Below, piece after piece: positions 1 through 10,300 of a stretch of DNA of 42,744 bases. The notes below the pieces were generated by a model. That model saw only the letters and a program-made list of their open reading frames with translations. It made no database searches and had not been told where the DNA came from. The translations under genes and the position numbers were made by a program. The stretch spans positions 1 to 42,744 of IMG/VR virus record IMGVR_UViG_3300031621_000009. The stretch is one strand, 5' to 3'. Every line of letters starts with the position of its first letter. The stretch's first letter is position 1. The stretch is from a virus.

Positions 1-1
1 T

Positions 2-3000
2 GGTGGACAACGTGATAACTTCTACGATAAGATCCAAGCAAATGTTAAGTCAGGATACGAGCTTAAAACTAATACCGAAATCCCACCCTTGACTGGAACT
101 GGGTGCGAGATACAAGTAACCTACACGCATTATACACATGGAAACCTCAATGCTGGTACGTTCTTTTCTGTGGATTCATATACAGATGATGCCTACGAAG
201 ATATTCCTAATTATACTACAGCAACCGGAACAGTAGTCTCATTAAGAGACGTATTAGACTTCCGTCCTGCACGTGCTACAGGCACTTACCTAAATGAGTT
301 CACCGTTGACGCAGAACTACCACAGAACGCTTCTACAATTACTATTAATGCGATCTCATACTACTTACCACGCATAGACGTTCTGGTTGCAAATGCAACG
401 GATAGTCGTGGTGATATTGGATTTGGGCAACTACAGGTAATACAAGGAGAGGCTAACGACGTTCCTCGTGCACCAGAAATTCCTACAGGTTCTATGGCAC
501 TCTATAATTACTACTTGAAACCATACACTTTCGGTACTGCCGATGTTACGAGTACATTTATTCATAACAAACGTTTCACGATGAAAGACATTGGTAAGTT
601 AGAGCAACGTGTCGAAGACTTATTCGAACTAACCACCTTGAGCCTACTTGAGAACAGTACTAACTCATTGACGGTATTAGATGCTAATGGGAATACTAGA
701 ACTAAAGCAGGTTTCATTGCAGACAACTTTAGTTCATTCGCTTTCTCGGATATCAATAATGTTGATTATCGTGCGTCAATCGATCCACAAGGATTGTTAA
801 AACCATCTTTCCGCGAGAACTCAGTTCGACTAAAGTATAGTGCTGATAATGTTAACGCAGTTGTTAAGCATGGTGACGTTGTAACATTACCATATACTGA
901 TGTCAACATAGTCTCACAGAAACTAGCGACAGGTATATTGAATGTAAACCCATTTGCTGTTCTTACGCAAACTGGACATATGGAACTATCCCCATCATCT
1001 GATGAGTGGGTGGAGACTCGTAGTCTTCCTGCTATTATGCAGACTACAGTACGTCGATTCGAAGATTTCGATACTCGCCCAACTATGCAGGGTACAACTA
1101 GAAACGTGTTCTCTAACTCTGGACTGTTCACTACTATACCAAGAGATATCTCTTTCAGAGCTACTACTCGAAGCGTACAAGACTTTATCGGTGAGCAAGT
1201 AGCAGACATAGAAATTATTCCGTTCATGCGTTCACGTAAGATCAACTTCGTTGTTAAAGGACTTCGTCCTAACACTAAGATGTTTGCATACTTTGGTGGT
1301 AAAGAAGTTTTTGATTGGGTAAGACAAGAATCTACTGAAGCTAGGTTCTCTGATACCGCACAAGAGTTTGGTAGTGAGTATGCGAATGAACCAGCATATC
1401 CTACTGCTCTGGGTGGTAAGTCGCCTTTGGAGTCAGATAGTAATGGTACCATAATCGGTAGTTTCTTCTTACCTAATACACCAACAATAAACTTTAGAAC
1501 TGGTACTCAAGAATTTAAACTACTTGACGTTAATGTTAACGATGAGAGTGAAGCAACATGTAGTTCACGTGCAGTATACTCGTCTATAGGAACTATTGAA
1601 ACTGTACAGAGAACTATACGTACTACTCGTATTCTTAATGGTCGTGCTGGTCGACAAGATCCACTTGCACAGACATTCTTTATTGATCAGATAGAAAATC
1701 CAAATGGTATGTTCATAACTAAGGCACGAATCTTTTTAGAGAGCAAGGATTCTAATATCCCTCTACAAGTGCAGATTCGTCCAGTAGAGAATGGTATACC
1801 AACAACACGTATTTTACCTGGCGCAGTTAAGTTCATTGAACCTGCTCTAATTAATGTCACCGCATTCGACACATCGACCACAATGGCCGATGTCGCAGCG
1901 AACCACACCGAAGTAATATTCGATGAGCCAATTTACTTGACAAGTGGCGAAGAGTATGCGATAATACTCCTTGCTGAGTCGGTAGAGTATAATGCATATA
2001 TTGCAGAGACTTATGAGTTCGTAGTAGGTAGTGATGAAGATAAGATATCAAGACAGCCTACACTAGGTTCATTGTTCCTATCACAGAACGGATTCACTTG
2101 GACACCAGATCAAACTAAAGATCTAATGTTTGAACTAGACCGAGCAGAGTTTTCTGCATCCGGTGATCTTGTGCTTGACAATGCAACCCTACCTAAAGTA
2201 ACCCTAGGATCTAATCCAATTGAAACTACGGCAGGATCTAATTCAGTCGTGATTAGTCATGAAGGTCATGGATTCAGTCACGGAGACTACGTTACATTAT
2301 CAAACGTCGCAACTGCAATAGGTGGTCAAGCGAGTACGGTATACGAAGGTACTTTCCAAATTTCCTTAGTCACTTGGGAAGGTTATACATTTAATGTCGG
2401 GACTGCTGCAGCAGATATGCTCACGTCCGCTATAGGAGGAGGGGACGAAGTTACTGCTACACAACAAGTGGTGTACAATGAGTTCGTACCACAAGTTCAA
2501 ACAATAACCCCTAATGGAACAAACATAATTGCTAACTTACGTAATCCTAGCACATTCGCTTCGTATGGTACTCTTCGATCTTCGATGCCACTTGTAAATT
2601 ATAGCATAGAGGGTGATGCTACACAAGTAGTCTTGAATGACTATAATGCAAGCACTGAACAGAGTGTTGTTGCTTCTAGTGATAATGCTGCCGGTGCAGA
2701 GACAATGAAGTTTAACTTGAGTTTATCTACAAGCGATTCTAAGGTATCTCCATTAATTGACCTTCAACGTGTAGCTGTACTTGCACTAGAAAACGTAATC
2801 GACAATAGTGATGCAGCACAACACATAACAACTCCGGTTGTAATTGACGACGCATCTCTTGGATTAAAAGTAATCTTTGCTGCAAATAGACCTTCAGGCG
2901 CAAGCTTCGAAGTATATGTCAAGAGTGCGGTAGACGAAGATGCATTGCTTGCTACCGATGATGATGGTCTATTCACTGTAGATTGGGATCTTGTAGCTAT

Positions 3001-3175
3001 AGATAAAGCATTACCTACCGACGATGATCCGTCAACATACAGAGATTATGAGTATACTCACGAAATGAATCAGTTCACTGCTTTCCAAGTGAAGATTGTT
3101 ATGCAATCAGACAATTCGTCTAAGTCACCAGTGATTAGAGACTTACGTGCTATCGCATTGGTGACTGCCAACTAA
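2..3175 (+). CDS. DUF4815-like large virion structural protein (5' end outside window)
   Basis: The reading frame is open from base 2, so the gene starts upstream; the first possible start inside the window (TTG at 89) is not credible because the frame continues through it. About 1057 residues are visible. The visible N-terminus carries a GQRDNFYD-type segment followed by a DFRPAR-type motif, which I recognise from the DUF4815 family of large structural proteins in marine T4-like phages. The rest is beta-rich, Thr/Asn/Ser-rich and without membrane segments. The last ~150 residues (IDLQRVAVLALEN, then SPVIRDLRAIALV) look like a beta-sandwich that ends the chain. Its stop overlaps the ATG of the next gene by one base. 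By family and by its place ahead of fibre-type genes it is probably a virion protein of the baseplate or fibre region. The family is fairly sure; the exact role is not known. Confidence 0.8.
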   Translation, partial: GGQRDNFYDKIQANVKSGYELKTNTEIPPLTGTGCEIQVTYTHYTHGNLNAGTFFSVDSYTDDAYEDIPNYTTATGTVVSLRDVLDFRPARATGTYLNEFTVDAELPQNASTITINAISYYLPRIDVLVANATDSRGDIGFGQLQVIQGEANDVPRAPEIPTGSMALYNYYLKPYTFGTADVTSTFIHNKRFTMKDIGKLEQRVEDLFELTTLSLLENSTNSLTVLDANGNTRTKAGFIADNFSSFAFSDINNVDYRASIDPQGLLKPSFRENSVRLKYSADNVNAVVKHGDVVTLPYTDVNIVSQKLATGILNVNPFAVLTQTGHMELSPSSDEWVETRSLPAIMQTTVRRFEDFDTRPTMQGTTRNVFSNSGLFTTIPRDISFRATTRSVQDFIGEQVADIEIIPFMRSRKINFVVKGLRPNTKMFAYFGGKEVFDWVRQESTEARFSDTAQEFGSEYANEPAYPTALGGKSPLESDSNGTIIGSFFLPNTPTINFRTGTQEFKLLDVNVNDESEATCSSRAVYSSIGTIETVQRTIRTTRILNGRAGRQDPLAQTFFIDQIENPNGMFITKARIFLESKDSNIPLQVQIRPVENGIPTTRILPGAVKFIEPALINVTAFDTSTTMADVAANHTEVIFDEPIYLTSGEEYAIILLAESVEYNAYIAETYEFVVGSDEDKISRQPTLGSLFLSQNGFTWTPDQTKDLMFELDRAEFSASGDLVLDNATLPKVTLGSNPIETTAGSNSVVISHEGHGFSHGDYVTLSNVATAIGGQASTVYEGTFQISLVTWEGYTFNVGTAAADMLTSAIGGGDEVTATQQVVYNEFVPQVQTITPNGTNIIANLRNPSTFASYGTLRSSMPLVNYSIEGDATQVVLNDYNASTEQSVVASSDNAAGAETMKFNLSLSTSDSKVSPLIDLQRVAVLALENVIDNSDAAQHITTPVVIDDASLGLKVIFAANRPSGASFEVYVKSAVDEDALLATDDDGLFTVDWDLVAIDKALPTDDDPSTYRDYEYTHEMNQFTAFQVKIVMQSDNSSKSPVIRDLRAIALVTAN

Positions 3176-3405
3176 TGCATAATCATTTAAAGGTTGAAGG
3201 TCATAATAATTTAGTAAGGGATAGACGCACTGGCGCTATCCTAAATACTAATAAGACTGAAATCCAAAGAGCGAGAACACAAAATATCGTTCAGAAAGAA
3301 AAAGAGCACCAACTCTTAACTCTGACTAATGAAGTCGATACACTGAGAGATGATGTTAAACTAATAAAAGAAATGCTTTTTCGTTTAGTAGAGGATAAAG
3401 ATTAG
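3175..3405 (+). CDS. Small coiled-coil protein, unknown function
   Basis: A 76-residue basic-then-amphipathic protein. Its ATG overlaps the stop codon of the preceding gene (TAATG), so it is probably translated by coupling. The N-terminal half is rich in Asn, Arg and Lys. The C-terminal half (about residues 40-73) has a heptad-like pattern with LRDDVKLIKEMLFRLVED, which predicts a short coiled coil. It sits two bases before the fibre-like gene at 3408, so it could be a small tail or fibre-associated subunit or an assembly factor. I do not recognise a family. The gene is supported by its packing between two real genes and by its amphipathic end rather than by homology. Confidence 0.65.
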   Translation: MHNHLKVEGHNNLVRDRRTGAILNTNKTEIQRARTQNIVQKEKEHQLLTLTNEVDTLRDDVKLIKEMLFRLVEDKD

Positions 3406-3407
3406 AG

Positions 3408-4676
3408 ATGGCCATACAAACAGTAAATCTCGCAGACAATATTAATGCTGCGATACTAAAGATAAATCAGAATTTTGATGAGATTGAGGCGGGCAACTAT
3501 GGAGGCACCTCTACATCTGATGTCACAAACATCGTCAATAATATTCTCGACTCTGATTATTTTCTATCTATCATAAATCAAACGTATATAGAGCAATTTA
3601 CTATATCGACTAGCGTTGACTTCACTGACGTTGATGCTGGGATTGCAGCAAACGCTAGTGCAGTATCATCTCTTTCTTCTAGTATCACCAATATCGACGG
3701 CACTTTAACTATAATTGCGTCGGATATTACTACTTTAAATACGTCTCTTACAAATGCTCAATCGGGGATTAGTGCTAACTCTAGTGCGGTATCATCTCTT
3801 ACTTCTAGTATCACTGCAACGGATAACGCTCTTAATGTTGTCGCTGCCTCTCTTACGGCATTAGAGGTAGAAGTTGACGGTCTAGTATTGGACGGTGTAG
3901 ATTCTGCGGTACTTGCCTCAGCAATTGCAAGCGCAAACAGTAGCCTGCAGGCCAGCATATCTGCTGTTGGTGCTGATCTTGTCGTTACTGCCGGTGATGT
4001 AACTGCACTGAACACAGGTTTAGCTCTTCTGGATACCAATACAGGAATCGCGACCGCAGCAAATTCATCTGCAACCGCGGCATTAACATCTACGGTCTCT
4101 ACACTAGACGGTGTTGTTACTGCACAAGGTCAGGATATTGTAACTTTAAATGAGCAAATTGACATTACGAATGCTGCTGGTGTACTGTCTACTGCTATTG
4201 CTGACGCGGAAACTGATCTTCGAGCAGAGATTGCAGTTGTTGACGGTAGAATAACTAGCGCAAACGCAACCTTACAAACTACTTTAAACACTAAGATTGA
4301 CGATGACATCGCAACTGCCCAGACTACTCTACAAACGAACATCGATGCTTTAGGGGGTGTGACCTCTACATGGAACTTAGATTTAGTTGCTGGTACAGAA
4401 GCTAACCCACGCATTGCTGGTATCAAGTTCGGTAATGACGGTGCAACCGCAGAGTTTGCATTAACCGCAGATACATTCAAGATTATAAATGCGTCTAATA
4501 GCGAAATCCAACCATTCACCGTTGATGGTAACAATATTGTATTATCTAATGCAACTGTTACTGGCGGACTAAATATAGGAACAGCTGTTTCTGGTTCTTA
4601 TATGTCAATTACCGATGATGTTATCGAAATTTACGAAAATGATCAGAGAAGAGTAAAATTAGGTAATTTAAGTTAG
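3408..4676 (+). CDS. Tail fibre / central-fibre (gpJ C-terminus-like) protein
   Basis: 422 residues. The first ~30 residues have the NLADNINAAILKINQNFDEI pattern common at the start of phage fibre proteins. Residues ~70-320 are Ala/Ser/Thr/Leu-rich repeats of the type 'ANASAVSSLSSSIT ... LTALE', expected to make a trimeric coiled coil. Residues ~325-400 (WNLDLVAGT, then FALTADTFKIIN and PFTVDGNNI) resemble the DUF1983-like end of lambda gpJ-type host specificity proteins. The last residues (DVIEIYENDQRRVKLG) resemble fibre tips. It is separated by two bases from the gene before it and by eight from the gene after it. It is probably part of a distal fibre or tip complex. An alternative is a baseplate spike-associated fibre. 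Confidence 0.7.
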   Translation: MAIQTVNLADNINAAILKINQNFDEIEAGNYGGTSTSDVTNIVNNILDSDYFLSIINQTYIEQFTISTSVDFTDVDAGIAANASAVSSLSSSITNIDGTLTIIASDITTLNTSLTNAQSGISANSSAVSSLTSSITATDNALNVVAASLTALEVEVDGLVLDGVDSAVLASAIASANSSLQASISAVGADLVVTAGDVTALNTGLALLDTNTGIATAANSSATAALTSTVSTLDGVVTAQGQDIVTLNEQIDITNAAGVLSTAIADAETDLRAEIAVVDGRITSANATLQTTLNTKIDDDIATAQTTLQTNIDALGGVTSTWNLDLVAGTEANPRIAGIKFGNDGATAEFALTADTFKIINASNSEIQPFTVDGNNIVLSNATVTGGLNIGTAVSGSYMSITDDVIEIYENDQRRVKLGNLS

Positions 4677-4684
4677 GATGCTAT

Positions 4685-5584
4685 ATGTTTTATGTTTTAT
4701 CTAGCCATAATATTTATGCACTAAGGCGACAATTTAATACACTACCAAAAAACAATGCAACGGTAATTATAAATACATTAAACGATACGTTTAGAGAACA
4801 AGCAGAATCGTATTGTGAAGAAGAAGATCTTCGATACTTTATAACGGAGAGTGATGGTACAGCCGCTACTGGTAAGAACAGTTTCTTAGACCAGTTTGAT
4901 AAAGACGATGTACCACATGCAGTATTGATTGATGGCGATGACTTTCTAACCCGAAGGGGTGTTAAGTGTTATCAAAGAATGATGGGAAATAATGATAGCC
5001 CAGATGCGGTTGTATTATTTAATCAAATAAGCATTATTTCCGAAGACAATCTTTCGGTCGATGAAACACAGTCACTTACTAGACCCAATGAAGACGTGTC
5101 TAATATGGTAGGTGTTAAGTATACTCAAGGGTCAGCAGTAGTTGACTGGGATATTCTTGCTCAAGGTGATTTAGTAGCAGAAAATGTCCCCAATATAAAA
5201 GAAGAAGAAGTAGAAGTTTTTAAAAGATATATAACACTACTTCAACATTCTATGGGTATAGATGAATTAAGCACTCGATTAGTTTTTATGTCGAGAAAGG
5301 TATTACCTTACAGATTTAAAAGTTTAGTAGTTGGGGAAGACACTCTCCAGTACTTAGAGATAAAGGATGCTCATGACAGAGGCGAACTGAAACTGGTAGC
5401 CCATGATGAAAAATATCCTACATATATGTACGATATGCGAATATCGGGTATCGCTGTAAAAGAAAGTGGTCGTGGCAAAGGAAGGGGGTTCATCTCTTGG
5501 ATGACAAACCTATTAAAAGAATTAGAAAATTTACATACCCAGAACAAGTTGCACAAAACAAGAGTTCCCATAACGGAGTTATAA
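4685..5584 (+). CDS. Glycosyltransferase family 2-like protein
   Basis: 299 residues with an AGGA ribosome-binding site six bases ahead of the ATG. An N-terminal strand-rich segment is followed by VLIDGDDFLT at residues 80-89, which looks like the DXD-type metal/nucleotide-sugar site of a GT-A fold. Around residue 218, VVGEDTLQYLEIKDAH resembles the 'ED' catalytic motif region of GT2 enzymes. The C-terminal ~50 residues are basic and helical. No membrane segment is visible, so it would act in the cytoplasm. It lies between fibre-type genes with its stop abutting the next ATG, which suggests it modifies a fibre or another virion protein. DNA or host glycan modification is possible but less supported by context. 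The fold call is by motif only. Confidence 0.5.
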   Translation: MFYVLSSHNIYALRRQFNTLPKNNATVIINTLNDTFREQAESYCEEEDLRYFITESDGTAATGKNSFLDQFDKDDVPHAVLIDGDDFLTRRGVKCYQRMMGNNDSPDAVVLFNQISIISEDNLSVDETQSLTRPNEDVSNMVGVKYTQGSAVVDWDILAQGDLVAENVPNIKEEEVEVFKRYITLLQHSMGIDELSTRLVFMSRKVLPYRFKSLVVGEDTLQYLEIKDAHDRGELKLVAHDEKYPTYMYDMRISGIAVKESGRGKGRGFISWMTNLLKELENLHTQNKLHKTRVPITEL

Positions 5585-5887
5585 ATGGCATACGGTTTAA
5601 AAGTTTGGACAGCGAGTAGTTACTTAGCATTCAATTCAGAAGATATGGACGCATACGCTAAAGTGGTAATTGCTGGGACTGTGTATCTTGCTAATTCCAA
5701 CTCAGAGACTTTCCCTATTCCCTCTGGATTTGACCGTGTTTATATTAATGGGCCCAGCACCAATCAACCAAGATCATGGGGTATTAGTTACAGCGCATAT
5801 GACAGTTCGGTTGGTGGGTACACTTCATTTACCCTCAACGCTGGTGTTAGTGGTAGTTTCGGTTACGTAGCGATAAGGTTGAATTAA
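5585..5887 (+). CDS. Small Gly/Ser/Tyr-rich virion-type protein (DUF6453-like start)
   Basis: 100 residues, starting directly after the preceding stop codon. The start MAYGLKVW is like that of the next gene (MADYGLQITG), and both resemble the 'MADFGLQV' type of short phage proteins grouped under names such as DUF6453. The rest is rich in Ser, Gly, Tyr and Asn with predicted beta-strands and ends FGYVAIRLN. It has no signal peptide or membrane segment. It probably represents one small beta-sandwich, perhaps a fibre-tip or decoration subunit. Function is inferred only from composition and from its position among fibre genes. Confidence 0.55.
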   Translation: MAYGLKVWTASSYLAFNSEDMDAYAKVVIAGTVYLANSNSETFPIPSGFDRVYINGPSTNQPRSWGISYSAYDSSVGGYTSFTLNAGVSGSFGYVAIRLN

Positions 5888-5888
5888 A

Positions 5889-6740
5889 ATGGCAGATTAC
5901 GGTTTACAAATTACTGGCATGAAATACGGAACGGAAAAAGTCCTATTCGATAGTCGAACCGTCGGTAGAGGTACATACCAACACGCTAAAGGAAGTGTTG
6001 CTTTTGGGTCTGTTCTAACTACTGGATTAAGTGACCTAGTTATGATCAATGTTACTAGGCCTACACCTACCGCGTCCGTAAATATATTGGTAGTAGCAAA
6101 GAAGGTGACTTATGGCACAACGTGTGAATGGACATTTAGCACTAGTGATGGCCAGAGTGGTGGCAATACTAGCCCGGGCGGTAGCATAACCGGAGTTAAC
6201 TACGTTGTATTGCGTGAGGTTGGATCTAGTACAGGATATGGTAACTATGGTCTTGTATGTAATGAGAGTGCTTACTTGGCTAACACAACAGGAGTAACCA
6301 GTTTCGATAGTAGACAGTTCAGCTCTACTGAGGGTGAAGCTCAATTACTTCCCAACAAAATGTATATGGAATATCAATCCGGGCATGGAACTTCCATAGG
6401 CTACGGATGGCTAGGTGATGCTGAGGGTGGTGGTAACGACTACTATTCTTGTCATGGATTAGATTGGAGTAATGTGACTAGTTATATACGTACGTTTGGT
6501 CTTTGGTTTAGTACCAAAACTTCCGGAGACGTATGGTCACTCAATTTCTCGACTGGATATCCATACTTTAATAACTCAGTGGTAGGCCGGATCAGTGCAA
6601 ACCCAAGCGGAACTGGTGGTGTATACTTACACAATCACACATTCACAGGCACTATGGGGTACAGTAACGCAACCTTTCCGCAAGCACTGGCACCTCCGTT
6701 TGTCGGAAGAGTATCACTTGGTACATATGATCCAGAGTGA
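5889..6740 (+). CDS. Gly-rich fibre-tip-like protein (DUF6453-like start)
   Basis: 283 residues, one base after the preceding stop. The N-terminus MADYGLQITGMKYGTEKVLFDSRT is a longer relative of the neighbouring 100-residue protein. The remainder is strongly Gly/Ser/Thr/Tyr-rich with loops such as SDGQSGGNTSPGGS and GDAEGGGNDYY, typical of phage adhesins and fibre tips that present variable glycine-rich loops. The C-terminal part (VVGRISANPSGTGGVYLHNH) is also beta-rich. A tail-fibre-assembly chaperone-like gene follows 41 bases later, which supports an adhesin role. The receptor and the precise family cannot be told from the sequence. Confidence 0.6.
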   Translation: MADYGLQITGMKYGTEKVLFDSRTVGRGTYQHAKGSVAFGSVLTTGLSDLVMINVTRPTPTASVNILVVAKKVTYGTTCEWTFSTSDGQSGGNTSPGGSITGVNYVVLREVGSSTGYGNYGLVCNESAYLANTTGVTSFDSRQFSSTEGEAQLLPNKMYMEYQSGHGTSIGYGWLGDAEGGGNDYYSCHGLDWSNVTSYIRTFGLWFSTKTSGDVWSLNFSTGYPYFNNSVVGRISANPSGTGGVYLHNHTFTGTMGYSNATFPQALAPPFVGRVSLGTYDPE

Positions 6741-6781
6741 TCATGAAACAACACAAAATTTATTAATTGGAGTAACACAAC

Positions 6782-7261
6782 ATGCATCCTAAAGTCGCCA
6801 TACACACAGAAGACGGCGTGATCGTAAGAACAGATATGGACAATGGCCTATACCCAGAAGACGGACATACATTAGTAGAAGGTAGAATAGTTCATAGAAT
6901 CTGGGATCTCGAAGAATTGTCGGAAATGGAGTTTATAAATACTCGTGTCTGGGAAGAAGACGAAGAAAGGTTTATTGAAGTTCCGCCAAAACCGAACGGT
7001 TATGCAACATGGAACAGAAGCGAATCCCCTGCTAGATGGACATGGGACACTAACATTATCTTAAATGAAATTCGATATGCAAGGAATTTAAGAATTGCTG
7101 AGACAGATTGGATGTTTGTTATAGATTCTCCTCTAACAGAAGAACAACAATCACTCGTTCTTGAATACCGTCAACTATTGCGCGATTTCCCTAGCACTTT
7201 AGATATGTCTGTGGTAGGTAGTGAAGATGACGTGACCTGGCCTACATTTCCTGCTTTATAA
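6782..7261 (+). CDS. Tail fibre assembly chaperone-like protein (Phage_tail_APC type)
   Basis: 159 residues with a GGAG ribosome-binding site about ten bases before the ATG. The C-terminal ~60 residues follow the pattern of the tail assembly chaperone family: RNLRIAETDWMFVID, an acidic segment with EEQQSLVLEYRQLLRDFP, and a Trp-Pro near the end. In lambda Tfa-like and related proteins this helical region helps fibres trimerise. The N-terminal ~70 residues are acidic and beta-rich (IHTEDGVIVRTD). It follows the adhesin-like genes directly and is closed by a strong terminator at 7300, so it likely serves the fibre proteins upstream. It might remain on the particle; that cannot be judged here. 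Confidence 0.72.
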   Translation: MHPKVAIHTEDGVIVRTDMDNGLYPEDGHTLVEGRIVHRIWDLEELSEMEFINTRVWEEDEERFIEVPPKPNGYATWNRSESPARWTWDTNIILNEIRYARNLRIAETDWMFVIDSPLTEEQQSLVLEYRQLLRDFPSTLDMSVVGSEDDVTWPTFPAL

Positions 7262-7299
7262 GTATAAATATATGATATAAAAATTTAAAGTATTTTATT

Positions 7300-7337
7300 A
7301 AAATGTGCATAGTCTCTTGATATGCACATTTTTTTTA
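7300..7337 (+). terminator. Rho-independent terminator after the first fibre block
   Basis: A perfect inverted repeat, AAAATGTGCATA paired with TATGCACATTTT around a nine-base loop, runs straight into a run of T. It lies 38 bases after the stop of the chaperone-like gene and just before a late promoter, so it separates two transcription units. Confidence 0.9.
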
Positions 7338-7338
7338 T

Positions 7339-7346
7339 TATAAATA
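7339..7346 (+). promoter_or_regulatory. T4-type late promoter (TATAAATA)
   Basis: Exact TATAAATA octamer directly after the terminator and 50 bases ahead of the ATG of the repeat protein. In T4 this octamer is the -10 element read by the gp55 late sigma factor. Confidence 0.8.
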
Positions 7347-7395
7347 AACGTGTCATTAACAATAAACTTTAACTTTAGCTAAAGAGACAGAAAAC

Positions 7396-10300
7396 ATGTC
7401 AGCATCTAGTATACCACTAAAAATTAAGAATATCGATGGTGACCTACAGGAACTTACTCCAGCCCAAGAAGTATATCTTGCGGTAAAAGTAGGAGAAGCA
7501 TTAGCAGAGGCCTCTGCTGGTGATGTTGGCGATATCAGTTTAACCAATGGTTCAAACATAGGTTCGTTTGTAGATACATATTACAACGAGCCATCGGGCA
7601 CTCACCCTATGTCTGCAATCACTGGCACTACAGTAACTACTACCTTGAAACAGGTTAGTGGTACTGCAAGTGAATCTGGTACTGATTTCGCACGTCCTGT
7701 CGGTTATTATGCGGATAATTCAAATCCTGGCTTCTACGAAATGGTAGATAGCGATTTGGACAACCTAACCAACCGTGCACTAAAGAACCTAGAAACATTG
7801 GGTCTCCAAGGTGGATTCCAACTTTCCTCAACCTCGCCAGGCGGTGATTGGACTAAACACATCGATGGTGTGTTCTCTGATACTCGTGGTGATGGAACAA
7901 CAACTTCGTACCATATCTGGAAGAAAACTAGTCTCAGTTCACCACCAGCTGGTGTGACGACTACTCGTCCAGTTGCAACCGACTATGATGGATCTTCATC
8001 ATTTAACGGTTTCAAAGAAATGTCAGACGCAGAAATAAAGTACACCCTTGGTCAACGTGCTAAGTCACTTAGATCTACAGCAGGTGAGATTGGTTCTTAT
8101 CAACTTCGTTCTTCTGCACAAGGTGCTCCAATTTCAGCAGGTACTTGGGCGCCCCGTGGTTCTGCCGCGAATACTCGTCGTACTATTGTCGATGCAGATT
8201 ATACTCGTACACGTAACTCTGCATACGCCCGTACTAGGATATCTGCGTATACTCGTAATCGTGTATCAACCTACACTCGTAACAGCGTAGATACATTCTC
8301 GCGTACGTTTGTTGGTGAATATACTGGTGTTTATTCTCGTGGATTTGCCGGTGAATATTCTCGTAACTTTGTAGGGGATTACGCAAGAACTCGTGCTTCT
8401 ACATATACTAGAAACCGACTAACTGCATTTACTGGTTACTTTGCTGGTACTTACAACCGCGCAAGAGTTTCAGTATACACACGCAATCGTGTAACACCAT
8501 TTACAGGAACCTTCTCACGTACTCGTGCATCAGCATATACTCGTGGCCGTGTTTCAACTTACGCAGGGACTTACGCAAGAACTCGTACTTCTGTTTACAC
8601 AGCGGATTATACTCGAACACGTGTATCAACGTACACCGGAACTTACGCAGGGACTTACTCTCGTAACCGTGTATCTGCATATGCTGGAACTTACTCGCGT
8701 ACACGCTCTTCTGCTTATAGTCAACCATATACTCGTACACGTACTTCTGCATACTCTGCGGATTATACTCGTACACGTATAACTAACTACACACGTGATC
8801 GTGTAACCAACTTTGCTGGCGTTTTCTCTCGTGCACGTGTTTCTGCTTATACGCGTAATCGTGTTACAAACTTTGCTGGAAACTTTGTTGGTAACTATGC
8901 TCGTGGATTCGTAGGTAACTATTCTCGTGGATTCGTAGGTAACTATGCTCGTGGATATGCTGGCGACTTCGTCGGTAACTACGCTCGTGTTTCTACTCGT
9001 ACATCTACTCGTACTCGTTACTCTGCATACGCTCGTACATCTACTCGTACTCGTTACTCTGCATATGCTCGTGACCGTGTCACTAACTTTGCTGGAGATT
9101 TCGTAGGCAACTACGCAACAACCTTTACTGGTAACTTTGCCGGTGATTATGCTCGTGACCGTGTAACAACCTTTACTGGCAACTTTGCTGGTGATTACGC
9201 AAGAGACCGTGTTACTAACTTTGCCGGTAACTTTGTTGGTAACTATGCAACAACCTTTACTGGTGACTTTGTTGGTAACTATGCAAGAACTTCTACTAGA
9301 ACTTCTACGCGTACACTAAACTATACTCGTACATTGTACTATGCTGGTAACTTCGTTGGAGATTACTCAAGAGCTCGTGCATTCTCCTATGTTGGAGATT
9401 ATTCTCGTACTCGTGCACAAGGAACTTCGTACACTGGTAACTATGGTCGTACTAGAACAGGTAACTACACTGGTAACTATGGTCGTACTAGAACAGGTAA
9501 CTACACTGGTAACTATGGTCGTACTCGTGCAGCATCATATGTAGGTAACTATGGTCGTACTCGTGCAACTGACTATGCCGGAGACTTTACTGGTAACTAT
9601 GGTCGTACTCGTGCAGCATCATATGTCGGAGACTATTCAAGAACTCGTGCAACTAACTATGCCGGAGACTTTACTGGTAACTATGGTCGTACTCGTGCAG
9701 CTGCTTTTTCATATATTGGTAACTATGGTCGTACTCGTGCAGCTGCTTTTGCATATGCTGGTAATTACGCACGTACTGTCTCTACAAGCTATTCTCGGTC
9801 TGCATCTTATACTAGAAATTCAATCGGTGGTGGCTCCTATCAGAGTGATGTATATATTGACGGTAAGGGTGGTTCAACTTATTGGGATGTTGGATACAAC
9901 CAAATTTCTGTCCTCATACGTTTGTTTGGTAACGTTTACGCAACATTCGGAGCTTCAGATGGACTTGGTGGTACGGTCAGTGCTAACACAACTGCCCTTT
10001 TAATTAGTGGGCATAGGTATGATCGTGGTACTTTACGTTATACTCACACATATGGTGGCGTATATGGTGTTAGTTACACTCATTGGTCAGGCGGCGGTAC
10101 TAGCTATACTGGTAACTATTCATCAACAGCATACTACACACGTAACGCTACATCATACTACACACGTAACCGTACGGGCACTAATTACTATGTTGGTGAT
10201 TACTCTCGTAACAATGCAGGCACTAATTACTACGTTGGAGATTACTCAAGAAACCGTGTAACTAACTTCACTGGCGATTTCGTAGGTAACTATGGTCGTA

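Noticed and set aside
766-1452. Minus-strand ORF of 228 codons
   Set aside because: Lies wholly inside the DUF4815-like gene; composition is that of a reverse-frame shadow and it has no ribosome-binding site or neighbours.
6921-6932. TATAAATA-type sequences inside coding regions (here and near 4768)
   Set aside because: They sit deep inside genes with no suitable gene start downstream; treated as coincidental.
7263-7270. TATAAATA after the chaperone-like gene
   Set aside because: Followed within 30 bases by a strong terminator with no gene between; likely chance in AT-rich sequence.
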